This document shows, in pieces, positions 19,441 through 28,501 of a stretch of 64,000 nucleotides of DNA; the stretch's first letter is position 1; each line of letters opens with the position of its first letter. The position numbers were made by a program, and so were the translations under genes. Origin of the DNA: Paraburkholderia sp. SOS3 (lineage in GTDB: Bacteria; Pseudomonadota; Gammaproteobacteria; Burkholderiales; Burkholderiaceae). Location: assembly GCF_001922345.1 (NCBI RefSeq), contig NZ_CP018811.1, forward strand, positions 682,001 through 746,000, read 5' to 3'. The notes beneath the pieces were generated by a model, which did not search any database, was not told where the DNA came from, and worked only from the letters and a program-made list of their open reading frames with translations.

Positions 19441-20814
19441 TCAGTGAGTGGTCTCGGGCGAGTCTTCGTGCGCGAGCACGAGCTCGCCCCTTAGCGAATG
19501 TGGGTACGCACGGACGATTTTCACGTCGATCATTTGTCCGATCAGCCGCGCGTGCGATTCGAGCGGCGCCGGGAAATTGACGACGCGGTTGTTTGCGGTG
19601 CGGCCCGCGAGTTCGGTGGTGGGATCCTTGCGCGCCGGCCGCTCGACCAGAATGCGCTCGATCTTGCCGACCATCGCTTCGCTGATGCGCGCGACGTTTT
19701 CCTCGATGGTCGCCTGCAAATGTTGCAGCCGTTGCAGCTTGACCTCGCGCGGCGTGTCGTCGTGCAGATTCGCGGCGGGCGTGCCGGGACGCGGGCTGTA
19801 AATGAACGAGAAGCTCGTGTCGTAGCTCATGTCGTGAACGAGCGCCATCGTCCTCGCGAAATCTTCTTCGGTTTCGCCGGGAAAGCCGACGATGATGTCG
19901 GTCGACAGCGACAGGTCCGGACGGATCGCGCGCAACTTGCGGATCACCGACTTGTATTCGAGCACGGTGTAGCCGCGCTTCATCGCCATCAGGATGCGGT
20001 CGGAGCCGTGCTGCACCGGCAGATGCAGATGGCTCACGAGCTTCGGCACCTTCGCGTAGGTATCGATAAGCCGCTGCGTGAATTCTTTCGGATGCGACGT
20101 GGTGTAGCGGATGCGCTCGATGCCGGGGATGTCGGCGACGTATTCGATCAGCGTGGCGAAGTCCGCGATCTCGGACGAGCCGCCGAATTTTCCACGATAG
20201 GCGTTGACGTTCTGACCGAGCAGCGTCACTTCGCGCACGCCCTGATCGGCGAGGCCCGCGACTTCGGTCAGCACGTCGTCGAGCGGGCGCGATACTTCTT
20301 CGCCGCGCGTATACGGCACGACGCAATAGCTGCAGTACTTGCTGCAGCCTTCCATGATCGACACGAATGCGCTCGGACCATCGACGCGCGCGGGCGGCAG
20401 ATGGTCGAACTTTTCGATCTCGGGAAACGTGATGTCGACTTGCGCACGGCCGCTCGCGCGGCGCGCGTCGATCATCTGCGGCAGCCGGTGCAGCGTTTGC
20501 GGGCCGAACACGAGGTCCACATACGGCGCGCGCGAAACGATCGACGCGCCTTCCTGGCTCGCGACACAGCCGCCGACGCCGATCAGCAGATCCGGGTTCG
20601 CTTCTTTCAGTTCGCGCACGCGGCCGAGATCGGAGAAAACCTTTTCCTGCGCTTTTTCGCGGACCGAGCACGTATTGAACAGAATGACATCCGCGTCTTC
20701 GGGCGTGTCGGTTTTCACGAGGCCTTCAGCGGCGCCGAGCACGTCGACCATCTTGTCGGAGTCGTACTCGTTCATCTGGCAGCCGAAGGTCTTTACATAA
20801 ACTTTCTTGGTCAT
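19441..20814 (-). CDS. miaB: tRNA-2-methylthio-N6-dimethylallyladenosine synthase MiaB
   Basis: Radical-SAM methylthiotransferase that modifies A37 of tRNAs reading UNN codons. The 457-residue protein has the N-terminal UPF0004 cluster cysteines Cys12 ([11 protein letters not shown]), Cys49 (NTCSVREKA) and Cys83 (GGCVASQEG). The radical-SAM triad is Cys157, Cys161 and Cys164 ([12 protein letters not shown]), and a TRAM-like C-terminus follows. It leads the minus-strand miaB-phoL-ybeY series. A TATAAT at 21013-21018 (minus) is a possible -10 box, but its -35 is weak. Confidence 0.97.
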   Translation of the reverse strand: MTKKVYVKTFGCQMNEYDSDKMVDVLGAAEGLVKTDTPEDADVILFNTCSVREKAQEKVFSDLGRVRELKEANPDLLIGVGGCVASQEGASIVSRAPYVDLVFGPQTLHRLPQMIDARRASGRAQVDITFPEIEKFDHLPPARVDGPSAFVSIMEGCSKYCSYCVVPYTRGEEVSRPLDDVLTEVAGLADQGVREVTLLGQNVNAYRGKFGGSSEIADFATLIEYVADIPGIERIRYTTSHPKEFTQRLIDTYAKVPKLVSHLHLPVQHGSDRILMAMKRGYTVLEYKSVIRKLRAIRPDLSLSTDIIVGFPGETEEDFARTMALVHDMSYDTSFSFIYSPRPGTPAANLHDDTPREVKLQRLQHLQATIEENVARISEAMVGKIERILVERPARKDPTTELAGRTANNRVVNFPAPLESHARLIGQMIDVKIVRAYPHSLRGELVLAHEDSPETTH

Positions 20815-21013
20815 CTAGGTTCGCCGTTCGCAGTGGTTGACCTGGGGGCGTCGTTCAGTTTCAAGTGGGGTGCAAACGCGCGGTTGATAACCGCTGATGC
20901 CGGCAGCGCTGCTTCCCGCGGTATCGGAGCCGCTGTATTGGGGCGCTGTGTCGGGAGCGCTGTACCGCCGCTGTACCACGGGTAGGGAGGCGTGTTTGCA
21001 GTGTAGTCCGACA

Positions 21014-22027
21014 TTATAGCCTTTCACCGGGCGCCTTTTCGGGCGCCCGTTTCGGCGCGATATCGGGCGAATCCGGCCAATCCGGCGAGTCCGTGTAGCC
21101 GCAGCGCGCTTCGAGTTCACCCAGCGTACGCGTGAAGCGCTCCGCCAGAAAGTCGAGCAGCACGCGCACGCGCGGCGCCATGAAGCGGTTGCGGTGATAA
21201 AGCGCGTGCAGCGGCGCGTCCGGATAGCGCCAGCCGGGCAGCAGCACGCGCAGGCCGTCCGCGCGCAGATCCGCCTCCACGTCCCACATCGATTTCACGA
21301 CGATCCCGTAGCCGCGCAGCGCCCATTCGCGGGCCACCGCGCCGTCGTTGGTTTCGCGCGCGCTATCGAGCGGCACCGTGTAGACCTCGACTTCGTCGCC
21401 GCGCGTGAAGCGCCATTCGTTGACGGGACCCGACGCGGTCGAAAGCACGATGCAATGAAAGCGCGCGAGGTCGCGCGGATGCGCGGGCTGGCCGTAGCGC
21501 TCGACATAGTCGGGCGACGCGCACACGACGCGCGGATTCGGCGCGAGCCGCCGCGCGACGAGCGAACTGTCGGGCGGCACGCCGAAGCGGATGGCGAGGT
21601 CGATATCTTCCTGCACGAGGTTCGATAGCGAATCGGAGAGCGTGAGGCCGAACGTCACGTCCGGATACAGCGCGTTGAATTCGTCGAGCCAGTGCATGAG
21701 CAGGTTGCGGCCGAAATCGGACGTCGTCGAAATGCGCACCTTGCCGCGCACGACGTTCTGGCCAGCCTGCAGCGCCATTTGCGCGTCGCCGAGCGCGCTC
21801 AACGCCTGACGGCTGCCTTGCAGGAAGAGCCGGCCTTCCTCGGTGAGCCGCAACTGGCGCGTCGTGCGTTCGAAAAGGCGCGCCTTCAGGCCGCTTTCGA
21901 GCTTCGCGAGGCGCGCGCTCGCGGCGGCCGGCGTCAGGCCCAGCTTGCGTCCCGCGGCGGACAGGCTGCCCAGCTGCGCGGCTTCGACGAACAGCCGGAT
22001 ATCGCCGAGATTGTTGATCTCTTCCAT
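21014..22027 (-). CDS. LysR-family transcriptional regulator
   Basis: A 337-residue DNA-binding regulator. The N-terminal winged HTH (GDIRLFVEAAQLGSLSAAGR, then LTPAAASARLAKLESGLKARL) is followed by a LysR substrate-binding domain to about residue 300. The start at 22027 (MEEINNLG) is preferred to the upstream ATG at 22051. The C-terminus has an odd WPDSPD/KAPEKAPGE tail. It diverges from a VOC-family gene, with palindromes between them, so that gene is a likely target. The effector is unknown. Confidence 0.9.
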   Translation of the reverse strand: MEEINNLGDIRLFVEAAQLGSLSAAGRKLGLTPAAASARLAKLESGLKARLFERTTRQLRLTEEGRLFLQGSRQALSALGDAQMALQAGQNVVRGKVRISTTSDFGRNLLMHWLDEFNALYPDVTFGLTLSDSLSNLVQEDIDLAIRFGVPPDSSLVARRLAPNPRVVCASPDYVERYGQPAHPRDLARFHCIVLSTASGPVNEWRFTRGDEVEVYTVPLDSARETNDGAVAREWALRGYGIVVKSMWDVEADLRADGLRVLLPGWRYPDAPLHALYHRNRFMAPRVRVLLDFLAERFTRTLGELEARCGYTDSPDWPDSPDIAPKRAPEKAPGERL

Positions 22028-22046
22028 GTGTTCAGGAAAATCAGGC

Positions 22047-22073
22047 TTCAAAGAATTTTTGAAAATCCTTCAA
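22047..22073. promoter_or_regulatory. Candidate LysR operator (nested inverted repeats)
   Basis: TTCAAAGAATTTTTGAA (22047-22063, perfect TTCAAA-N5-TTTGAA) overlaps TTGAA-N5-TTCAA (22059-22073). The position, 20 bases upstream of the LysR start and 75 bases upstream of the divergent VOC gene, fits a shared autoregulatory operator. Confidence 0.55.
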
Positions 22074-22147
22074 ATGTTAGGTCAATTCTCAATTCGGTGC
22101 GTTGCGGTCAGAATGCGTTGCATCGGTGAAAACCCTGGAGAGCCGCG

Positions 22148-22552
22148 ATGCATCTCGACCATGCAACGATCGTGACGCCCGACCTCGATGCGGCGCGCCG
22201 TTTCTTTGTCGACGTCGTCGGGCTCGTCGACGGCGCGAGGCCGCCGTTTCGTGTCGACGGCGCATGGCTGTATGCGGACGGCCGGGCGGTCGTCCATCTC
22301 GTCGATGCGACGTTGCGCGCGGCGTCGCCGAATGAGGCAGGACACGGCCGCGTCGCGCCGCGTATCGACCACATCGCATTTCGCGTCGACAGTCGCGACG
22401 CGTGGCGCGCGCTGATCGCGCGGATGGATGCCGCGGGCGTTGCGTACCAGCGCGCCGACGTGCCGCTTGCGCAACAGGTGCAACTGTTCGTCGCGCTCGC
22501 GCCCGGTGTCGTCATCGAATTCGTGACGGCTGCGCAAAACGCGTCTTCGTAA
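22148..22552 (+). CDS. VOC-family (glyoxalase/dioxygenase-fold) protein
   Basis: A 134-residue vicinal-oxygen-chelate protein. It has two beta-alpha-beta-beta-beta modules, first MHLDHATIVTPDLDAARRFF and second RIDHIAFRVDSRDAWRALI. Metal-type residues are His5 (LDHATI), a His in the second module (IDHIAF) and a Glu near the end (VIEFVT), as in the family. The reaction cannot be assigned. It is divergent from a LysR regulator that probably controls it, and is followed by an MFS gene on the same strand. Confidence 0.85.
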   Translation: MHLDHATIVTPDLDAARRFFVDVVGLVDGARPPFRVDGAWLYADGRAVVHLVDATLRAASPNEAGHGRVAPRIDHIAFRVDSRDAWRALIARMDAAGVAYQRADVPLAQQVQLFVALAPGVVIEFVTAAQNASS

Positions 22553-22622
22553 GCGAAGTGATGCGTCGTGCGCAGTCGCACAGCCTGACTTGATCCGAGT
22601 CATCCCCCTGGAGCATCTGGAA

Positions 22623-23786
22623 ATGCCTATTCCGCTATTGGCGCTGGCAATCAGCGCGCTTGCCATCGGTACGACCGAGTTCGTGATCATGGGGCTCCTG
22701 CCCGAAGTCGCGAACGACCTCGCGGTGTCGCTGCCGTCGGCCGGTTTGCTGGTGAGCGGCTATGCGCTCGGCGTCGCGGTCGGTGCGCCGCTGCTCGCCG
22801 TCGTGACGAGCCGCATGCCGCGCAAGATCGCGCTGCAATTGCTGATGGGCGTGTTTATCGTCGGCAACGTGCTGTGCGCGATCGCGCCCGGCTACGGGGT
22901 TTTGATGGTCGCGCGCGTCGTGACGTCGTTTGCGCACGGGTCGTTCTTCGGCATCGGCGCGGTCGTGGCGGCGTCGCTCGTGCCGCAGGAGAAGCGGGCC
23001 AGCGCGATCGCGCTGATGTTCACGGGCCTCACGCTCGCGAACGTGCTCGGCGTGCCGTTTGGCACCTTCATCGGTCAGCAGTTCGGCTGGCGCGTCGCGT
23101 TCTGGATCGTGAGCGGTCTTGGCGTGCTGTCGCTGGCGGGCGTGACCGCGCTCGTGCCGAACCGGCACGACTCCGGACCCGCGAATCTCGGTCACGAAGT
23201 GCGCGTGCTGAGGGAGCCGCAAGTGTGGCTCGCGCTTGCGATGACGGTGCTCGGCTTTGGCGGCGTGTTCGTCGTGTTCACGTATATCGCGCCGATTCTC
23301 GAACAGGTCAGCGGCTTCACGCCGCATGGCGTCACGCTGATCCTCGTGCTGTTCGGCGTCGGGCTGACGGTCGGCAACACGATCGGCGGCAAGCTCGCGG
23401 ACCGCTCGCTGATGCCGTCGCTGATGGGCATTCTCGCGGTGCTCGCGGTCGTGATGGCGGTGTTCGCGCACACGAGTCATGCGCAGATCACGGCGGCCGT
23501 AACCGTGTTCGTGTGGGGCATCGCGGCTTTTGCGACGGTGCCGCCGCTGCAGATGCGCGTCGTCGAGAAAGCGTCGGCCGCACCGAATCTCGCCTCGACG
23601 CTCAATATCGGTGCGTTCAACGTCGGCAATGCGGCCGGTGCGTGGCTCGGCGGACTCACGATCGGGCATGGGTATGGACTCGATGCGCTGCCGTGGGTCG
23701 CGGCGGCGGTCGCGATCGCGGCGCTCGTGCTGACATGGATTGCCGCGCGGATCGATGCGCCTGCAACGATCGCGCAGCGCGCGTAA
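22623..23786 (+). CDS. MFS transporter (drug/metabolite:H+ antiporter type)
   Basis: A 387-residue inner-membrane protein with 12 predicted hydrophobic segments. It opens MPIPLLALAISALAIGTTEF, followed by MGLLPEVANDL, as in AraJ/Bcr-type DHA1 exporters, and has the motif-A-like loop TSRMPRKIALQ after TM2. The ATG at 22623 follows GGAG at a good distance; the longer frame to 22590 adds an unlikely polar leader. The substrate is unknown. It may be co-transcribed with the VOC gene 70 bases upstream. Confidence 0.9.
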   Translation: MPIPLLALAISALAIGTTEFVIMGLLPEVANDLAVSLPSAGLLVSGYALGVAVGAPLLAVVTSRMPRKIALQLLMGVFIVGNVLCAIAPGYGVLMVARVVTSFAHGSFFGIGAVVAASLVPQEKRASAIALMFTGLTLANVLGVPFGTFIGQQFGWRVAFWIVSGLGVLSLAGVTALVPNRHDSGPANLGHEVRVLREPQVWLALAMTVLGFGGVFVVFTYIAPILEQVSGFTPHGVTLILVLFGVGLTVGNTIGGKLADRSLMPSLMGILAVLAVVMAVFAHTSHAQITAAVTVFVWGIAAFATVPPLQMRVVEKASAAPNLASTLNIGAFNVGNAAGAWLGGLTIGHGYGLDALPWVAAAVAIAALVLTWIAARIDAPATIAQRA

Positions 23787-23909
23787 GCATCGGGCCGCGA
23801 AGCTGATATCGGTGTGACGATATCTTGGTTGGGCGCGCTATTTGCCGATGCTAGGCTTGCCTCTTCATGCTCGCGCCGCTCGAAAGCGGCGTTGCAAAGG
23901 AGGTATGTC

Positions 23910-24671
23910 ATGCATTCCCCGCTTGTGCTCGTGCGCGATTCCATCGCGAGTGCGGCCGACGAAGGTCATGGACCGGCCACTGTGAAGCCCGTGGCCGTGG
24001 AAATGGCCGCTGCGGAAACAGTGGCTGAAGAAAAGGCGGCTGAGGAAACGGTAGCCGTCGAAACAGCGGCCATCGACACCATCGACGCGCTCGAGCAGAT
24101 TGTCGGCGTCAATCTCGCGCGGTTGCGCTCGGAGCGGCAGCTATCGCTCGATGCGCTGGCGCGCCTGTCGGGCGTCTCGCGCGCGATGCTCGCGCAGATC
24201 GAATCGGCGCGCAGCGTGCCGTCGATCAAGGTGCTGTCGAAGATCGCGGCCGCGCTGAAGGTATCGGTGTCGGCGTTCTTGCGCCGTTATGCGCTGCACG
24301 GCTTCGAGCATCTGCCGGCCGATCGCGCGGCGCGGCTGCTGACGTCGAACGGACGGTTTGCGACGCGCGCGCTCTATCCCGATGCCGAACCCGCCGCCGC
24401 CGAATTCCACGAATTGCGCATCGCGCCATTGCATACGGAGGCGGGCACGCGGCGCGCGCCCGGCACGACGGTCAATCTCGTCGTCAGCGAAGGGACGCTC
24501 GAGATCGGCGTGCACGACCGGCGCCAGCTGCTCGCGACCGGCGATGCGATTGTCTTCGACGCGGATCAGCCGCATACGCTGCGCAACCCGGGCGATACCG
24601 AGGCACGCGCGTTCCGTGTGATCGTGAACCCGGAGACGCCGCCGCGCTGGGGTGTCGGGCATCCGGTGTAG
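23910..24671 (+). CDS. XRE-family regulator with C-terminal cupin domain
   Basis: A 253-residue cytosolic regulator. A near-perfect Shine-Dalgarno (AAAGGAGG at 23896-23903) fixes the ATG at 23910. Residues 1-60 are low-complexity Ala/Glu/Val repeats (AAAETVAEEKAAEETVA). An HTH_3 domain follows (NLARLRSERQLSLDALARL, then SGVSRAMLAQIESARSVPS, about residues 67-120), then a cupin_2 domain in the last 80 residues (LLATGDAIVFDADQPHTLRN). This architecture often senses small metabolites; the ligand is unknown. It is transcribed toward the FMN riboswitch but separated from it. Confidence 0.9.
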   Translation: MHSPLVLVRDSIASAADEGHGPATVKPVAVEMAAAETVAEEKAAEETVAVETAAIDTIDALEQIVGVNLARLRSERQLSLDALARLSGVSRAMLAQIESARSVPSIKVLSKIAAALKVSVSAFLRRYALHGFEHLPADRAARLLTSNGRFATRALYPDAEPAAAEFHELRIAPLHTEAGTRRAPGTTVNLVVSEGTLEIGVHDRRQLLATGDAIVFDADQPHTLRNPGDTEARAFRVIVNPETPPRWGVGHPV

Positions 24672-24798
24672 GCGCGGGCGACTGCGCATGTGATCGCGTT
24701 TGTGATCGCGCATGTGACCGGTCGAACAGGCCCTGCGCGATATCGACGATTGTTGTATCCTTTGCCCGCCGGAATAATTGTCCCGGCAATCAGTACGT

Positions 24799-24993
24799 CT
24801 TCAGGGCGGGGCGAAATTCCCCACCGGCGGTATGCAGACGGTGTCGTGCAATTTAGAGCGTCAAGTGCACACCAGTCTGCGAGCCCGCGAGCGCTCGCAA
24901 CACCGTGTTTCAAGGCAATTCGAAGCACATGCGAGGTCAGCAGATCTGGTGAGAGGCCAGAGCCGACGGTTAGAGTCCGGATGGAAGAAGATG
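24799..24993 (+). promoter_or_regulatory. FMN riboswitch (RFN element)
   Basis: Conserved RFN segments appear in order: CTTCAGGGCGGGGCGAAATT followed by CCCCACCGGCGGT (P1/P2), GCCCGCGAGCG, GGTGAGAGGCCAGAGCCGACGG and finally TTAGAGTCCGGATG. The element is followed by ribB, whose ATG lies about 225 bases downstream. FMN binding should reduce ribB expression. Two hairpins follow (CCGCC...GGCGG at about 25025-25045 and GCATCGC-TGTC-GCGATGC at about 25048-25065) and may form the expression platform, although no U-tract is seen. Confidence 0.95.
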
Positions 24994-25216
24994 TGCAGAT
25001 AGTCATCTGTTCGTCCATTGCCGTGCCGCCTGTCTGACCGGCGGTGCATCGCTGTCGCGATGCGTGGCCGCTGTATGAGTCGCGCTGCTTCATCGCACTG
25101 GTGGTCGCGCGGTTGCGCGCGATTGCACAGCGGATCGGCTTAGCGGCTGGACGCGTTTGTCTGTTTGCAATGCCCTGAAACGTTTTTCGCCCGAACCTTT
25201 GCGAGGAGCGTTTCAC

Positions 25217-25999
25217 ATGTCCCTTACCGGTACATCCGCCGCAGTTTTTCCTGCCGTTTCCCCTGCCGTTTCCAGTTTCGTTTCCGCTTTTCCCGAGCCC
25301 GCGATCCGCGCCGACGACGCGCTCGCCGACCTGCCGTTGCCTGCTGCCGATCAAATTCCGCCGCGCATCGCCGCCGCGCTGCAAGCGCTGCAAGATGGCC
25401 GCGCCGTCGTACTGCAGGACGATCACGATCGCGAGAACGAAGCCGATCTGATCGTCGCCGCCGAGCGGCTGACGGAGGCGACGATGGCGCTGTTGATCCG
25501 TGAATGCAGCGGCATTGTCTGTCTGTGCCTGCCCGACGCGCGGATTCGCGCGCTCGAATTGCCGCCGATGACGGCGAACAACGAGAGCCGCAACAGCACC
25601 GCGTTCACGGTATCGATCGAGGCGCGCGACGGTGTGTCGACGGGCGTCTCGGCCGCCGACCGCCTGACGACGATACGCGCCGCGATCGCGGATGACGCGA
25701 AGCCCACCGATATCGTGCGGCCGGGCCACGTGTTCCCGTTGCGCGCAATGCCCGGCGGCGTGCTCGCGCGGCGCGGCCATACCGAAGGCACGGTCGACCT
25801 CGTGACGCTCGCCGGTCTCAAGCCCGCAGGCGTACTGTGCGAATTGATGAACGCCGACGGCACGATGACACGCGGCGCCGATGTCGAACGCTTCGCGGCG
25901 CAGCACGCAATGCCGATGCTGACGATTGCCGAACTCGTCGAGTTCCGGCAGGCGCTGGCGGCGGCTCGCCGGTTGGCGGAAGAGGAACAGGCGGCGTAG
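25217..25999 (+). CDS. ribB: 3,4-dihydroxy-2-butanone-4-phosphate synthase
   Basis: Converts ribulose 5-phosphate to formate and DHBP, the four-carbon precursor of riboflavin. The 260-residue product carries the acidic active-site motif [12 protein letters not shown] near residue 69, [15 protein letters not shown], and [11 protein letters not shown] near residue 185. A GTP cyclohydrolase II domain is absent, so this is a stand-alone RibB rather than RibBA. The ATG at 25217 has an upstream GGAG; the first 50 residues are an Ala/Val/Phe/Pro-rich extension. It is controlled by the FMN riboswitch upstream. Confidence 0.95.
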   Translation: MSLTGTSAAVFPAVSPAVSSFVSAFPEPAIRADDALADLPLPAADQIPPRIAAALQALQDGRAVVLQDDHDRENEADLIVAAERLTEATMALLIRECSGIVCLCLPDARIRALELPPMTANNESRNSTAFTVSIEARDGVSTGVSAADRLTTIRAAIADDAKPTDIVRPGHVFPLRAMPGGVLARRGHTEGTVDLVTLAGLKPAGVLCELMNADGTMTRGADVERFAAQHAMPMLTIAELVEFRQALAAARRLAEEEQAA

Positions 26000-26168
26000 C
26001 GCCTGGACACGCGGCCGCGCGGGCCGATGTGCGGGCCTGTTTGTTGGACCCGCCTCACGGGCATCGATTGCGGGTTCGCTTCGTGGCCTGCTAGCGGCCC
26101 GCTTGGTGGCCTCGTCAGTGCGCCTGCTGAAGCGGCCTGCGTCGTGAGTCCGGTTTGCGAGTCGCCCG

Positions 26169-26855
26169 TTACGACTGCACGTCCCCAAACGCGCCTTGCA
26201 TTCCCGCTTCGACGAGCGCCGGCAACTCGCTCATGTGCTGCATGATCCGCGTGATGCCCATCTTGCGCAGTACGTCTGCGTATCCGTCGGGGATGTGACT
26301 CGCGCCGACGAACGCGATGGTCTTCATGCCGGCCGCGCGCGCCGCGCCGAGGCCCGACACGCTGTCTTCGATCACGAGGCACTGCGCCGGGTCCACGCCC
26401 AACTGCTGCGCGGCGAACAGGTACACATCCGGGAACGGCTTGGGCCGCGCAACCTGTTCGGCGCTGAATATGCGCGGCGCGAACAGTTCGGTGAGACCGG
26501 TGCGCTCGAGCGAGGTGGTGACCCGCGCGAGGCGGCTATTCGACACCACGGCAGCCGGCAGCGGCACGCGATGCAACGCATCGCGCACGCCGCCGATCGC
26601 GCTCAGCGACCTCGCGAGTTCTGCTTCGACCTGCCGGTCGACGGTCTTGACGAAGTCCGCAGGCAACGTGATGCCGAACGTCGCTTCGACGCTTTCGAGG
26701 AAACGCGCCGTCTTCTGGCCAAACGCGGTTTTGACGATCGCGTCGAACGACAGCTCCGGATACATCGCGGAGAGCGTGCTGTGCATGACGCGATCGGCGA
26801 TGACTTCGCTGTCGACGAGCACGCCGTCGCAGTCACAGATGAGATGGTCGATCAT
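26169..26855 (-). CDS. HAD-IA family phosphatase in the glycerol operon
   Basis: A 228-residue haloacid-dehalogenase hydrolase of the beta-phosphoglucomutase/YieH type. Visible are nucleophile motif [11 protein letters not shown] (residues 8-17), motif II VVSNSR, the motif III lysine RPKPFPD and motif [19 protein letters not shown]. The ATG overlaps the glpK stop (ATGA, 26852-26855), so it is translationally coupled to glycerol kinase. That context suggests a phosphosugar, possibly glycerol-phosphate, substrate, but specificity cannot be read from sequence. Confidence 0.88.
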   Translation of the reverse strand: MIDHLICDCDGVLVDSEVIADRVMHSTLSAMYPELSFDAIVKTAFGQKTARFLESVEATFGITLPADFVKTVDRQVEAELARSLSAIGGVRDALHRVPLPAAVVSNSRLARVTTSLERTGLTELFAPRIFSAEQVARPKPFPDVYLFAAQQLGVDPAQCLVIEDSVSGLGAARAAGMKTIAFVGASHIPDGYADVLRKMGITRIMQHMSELPALVEAGMQGAFGDVQS

Positions 26856-28354
26856 GCGGCGTCATCCGCCCATGTCTTCGCCGCGCGCACCGCGCGCTGC
26901 CAGCCCGCGAGACATTGCTCGACCTCCGCCCGCGCCATCGCAGGCGAAAAGTGCCGCTCGAGCTGCCATTGGCTTTGCAGCGCATCGATGTCTTTCCAGT
27001 AACCGACTGCCAGCCCCGCCAGATACGCGGCGCCGAGCGCCGTCGTTTCGCTGACGCGCGGCCGTACCGCGTCGACGCCGAGCATGTCGGCCTGGAACTG
27101 CATCAGCAGATTGTTCGCGCACGCGCCGCCGTCGACGCGGAGTTCACCGATACGCATGCCCGAATCCGCCTCCATGGCCCTTAGCACATCCACCGACTGA
27201 TACGCAATCGAATCGAGCGCAGCGCGTGCGATATGCGCGGACGTCGTGCCGCGCGTGACGCCGAACAGCGAACCGCGCGCGCGGGCGTTCCAGTGTGGCG
27301 CGCCGAGCCCGGCAAACGCCGGCACGAGATAGACGCCGTCGCTATGTGGAACGCTGTCCGCGAGCGTTTCGATCTCGGCTGCGCTGCGAATCAGGCCGAG
27401 GCCGTCGCGCAGCCATTGCACGACCGCGCCGCCGATGAAAATGCTGCCTTCGAGCGCATAGTCGACACGCTCGCCGATCTGCCACGCAATGGTCGTGACG
27501 AGGTTGTTCTTCGACTCGATCGGCTGGTTGCCGGTGTTCATCACGAGGAAGCAGCCGGTGCCGTACGTGTTCTTCACCATGCCCGACTGCGTGCAGAGCT
27601 GGCCGAAGAGCGCCGCATGCTGATCGCCGGCGATACCCGCGAGCGGGATGCTCGATGCGAAGACGGTGGATTGCGCGGGCCCGTAGACCTCGGACGACGG
27701 CCGCACCTCGGGCAACATGCTGCGCGGAATATCGAGCGCCGCAAGCAGTTCGTCGTCCCATTGCAGCGTATGGATGTTGAACAGCATGGTGCGCGACGCG
27801 TTCGTGACGTCGGTGATGTGCAGGCTGCGCTTCGTGAAGTTCCAGACGAGCCAGCTATCGACGGTGCCGAATGCGAGCTTGCCTTGCTTCGCCTTTTCGC
27901 GCGCGCCTTCGACATGGTCGAGAATCCAGCGGATCTTGGTTCCCGAAAAGTACGAATCGATCGGCAGGCCGGTCTTTGCGCGCACCGTTTCTTCGAGCCC
28001 CTGGGTTTTCAGCTGGTCGCAGAAATCGGCCGTGCGGCGGTCCTGCCAGACGATTGCGTTGTACACGGGCTGACCCGTCTCGCGGTCCCAGACCACCGTC
28101 GTTTCGCGCTGGTTCGTGATACCGATCGCCGCGATCGCCGAACCGTTGACGCCCGCGCGCGTGACGGCTTCGGCGGCCACACCCGCCTGCGTCGACCAGA
28201 TTTCGTGCGGATCATGCTCGACCCAGCCCGGCCGCGGGTAGATCTGCTCGAACTCCTTCTGCGCGGTCGACACGACGTTGCCGTTGCGGTCGAACAGCAT
28301 CGCGCGGGAACTCGTCGTTCCCTGATCGAGCGCGAGGATGTATTGATCCGGCAT
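26852..28354 (-). CDS. glpK: Glycerol kinase
   Basis: Phosphorylates glycerol to sn-glycerol 3-phosphate. The 500-residue FGGY-family protein starts [19 protein letters not shown] and has the phosphate/substrate motifs [26 protein letters not shown] and GALFGQ-type [12 protein letters not shown]. The start at 28354 is fixed by GGAGAGGAGACAG just upstream; the longer frame to 28483 is not needed. It is downstream of glpD in the glpD-glpK-HAD operon. No glpF (glycerol facilitator) is visible in the window. Confidence 0.97.
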   Translation of the reverse strand: MPDQYILALDQGTTSSRAMLFDRNGNVVSTAQKEFEQIYPRPGWVEHDPHEIWSTQAGVAAEAVTRAGVNGSAIAAIGITNQRETTVVWDRETGQPVYNAIVWQDRRTADFCDQLKTQGLEETVRAKTGLPIDSYFSGTKIRWILDHVEGAREKAKQGKLAFGTVDSWLVWNFTKRSLHITDVTNASRTMLFNIHTLQWDDELLAALDIPRSMLPEVRPSSEVYGPAQSTVFASSIPLAGIAGDQHAALFGQLCTQSGMVKNTYGTGCFLVMNTGNQPIESKNNLVTTIAWQIGERVDYALEGSIFIGGAVVQWLRDGLGLIRSAAEIETLADSVPHSDGVYLVPAFAGLGAPHWNARARGSLFGVTRGTTSAHIARAALDSIAYQSVDVLRAMEADSGMRIGELRVDGGACANNLLMQFQADMLGVDAVRPRVSETTALGAAYLAGLAVGYWKDIDALQSQWQLERHFSPAMARAEVEQCLAGWQRAVRAAKTWADDAA

Positions 28355-28501
28355 CTGTCTCCTCTCCATATTTTGGATGCGACGCTGGCGCCCGGTGCGG
28401 GTGCGGGTGCGAAAACGCGCGTCCGCCCGTTCGGCACGAGCTTCGCGCGCCGCATCAGCGCTGCCGAAGCTCAATTGTTGCACGCGGGCCGCGCATGGTG
28501 A

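Noticed and set aside
20815..21120. Small ORFs upstream of miaB
   Set aside because: No ribosome site, overlap with the lysR end and the miaB leader.
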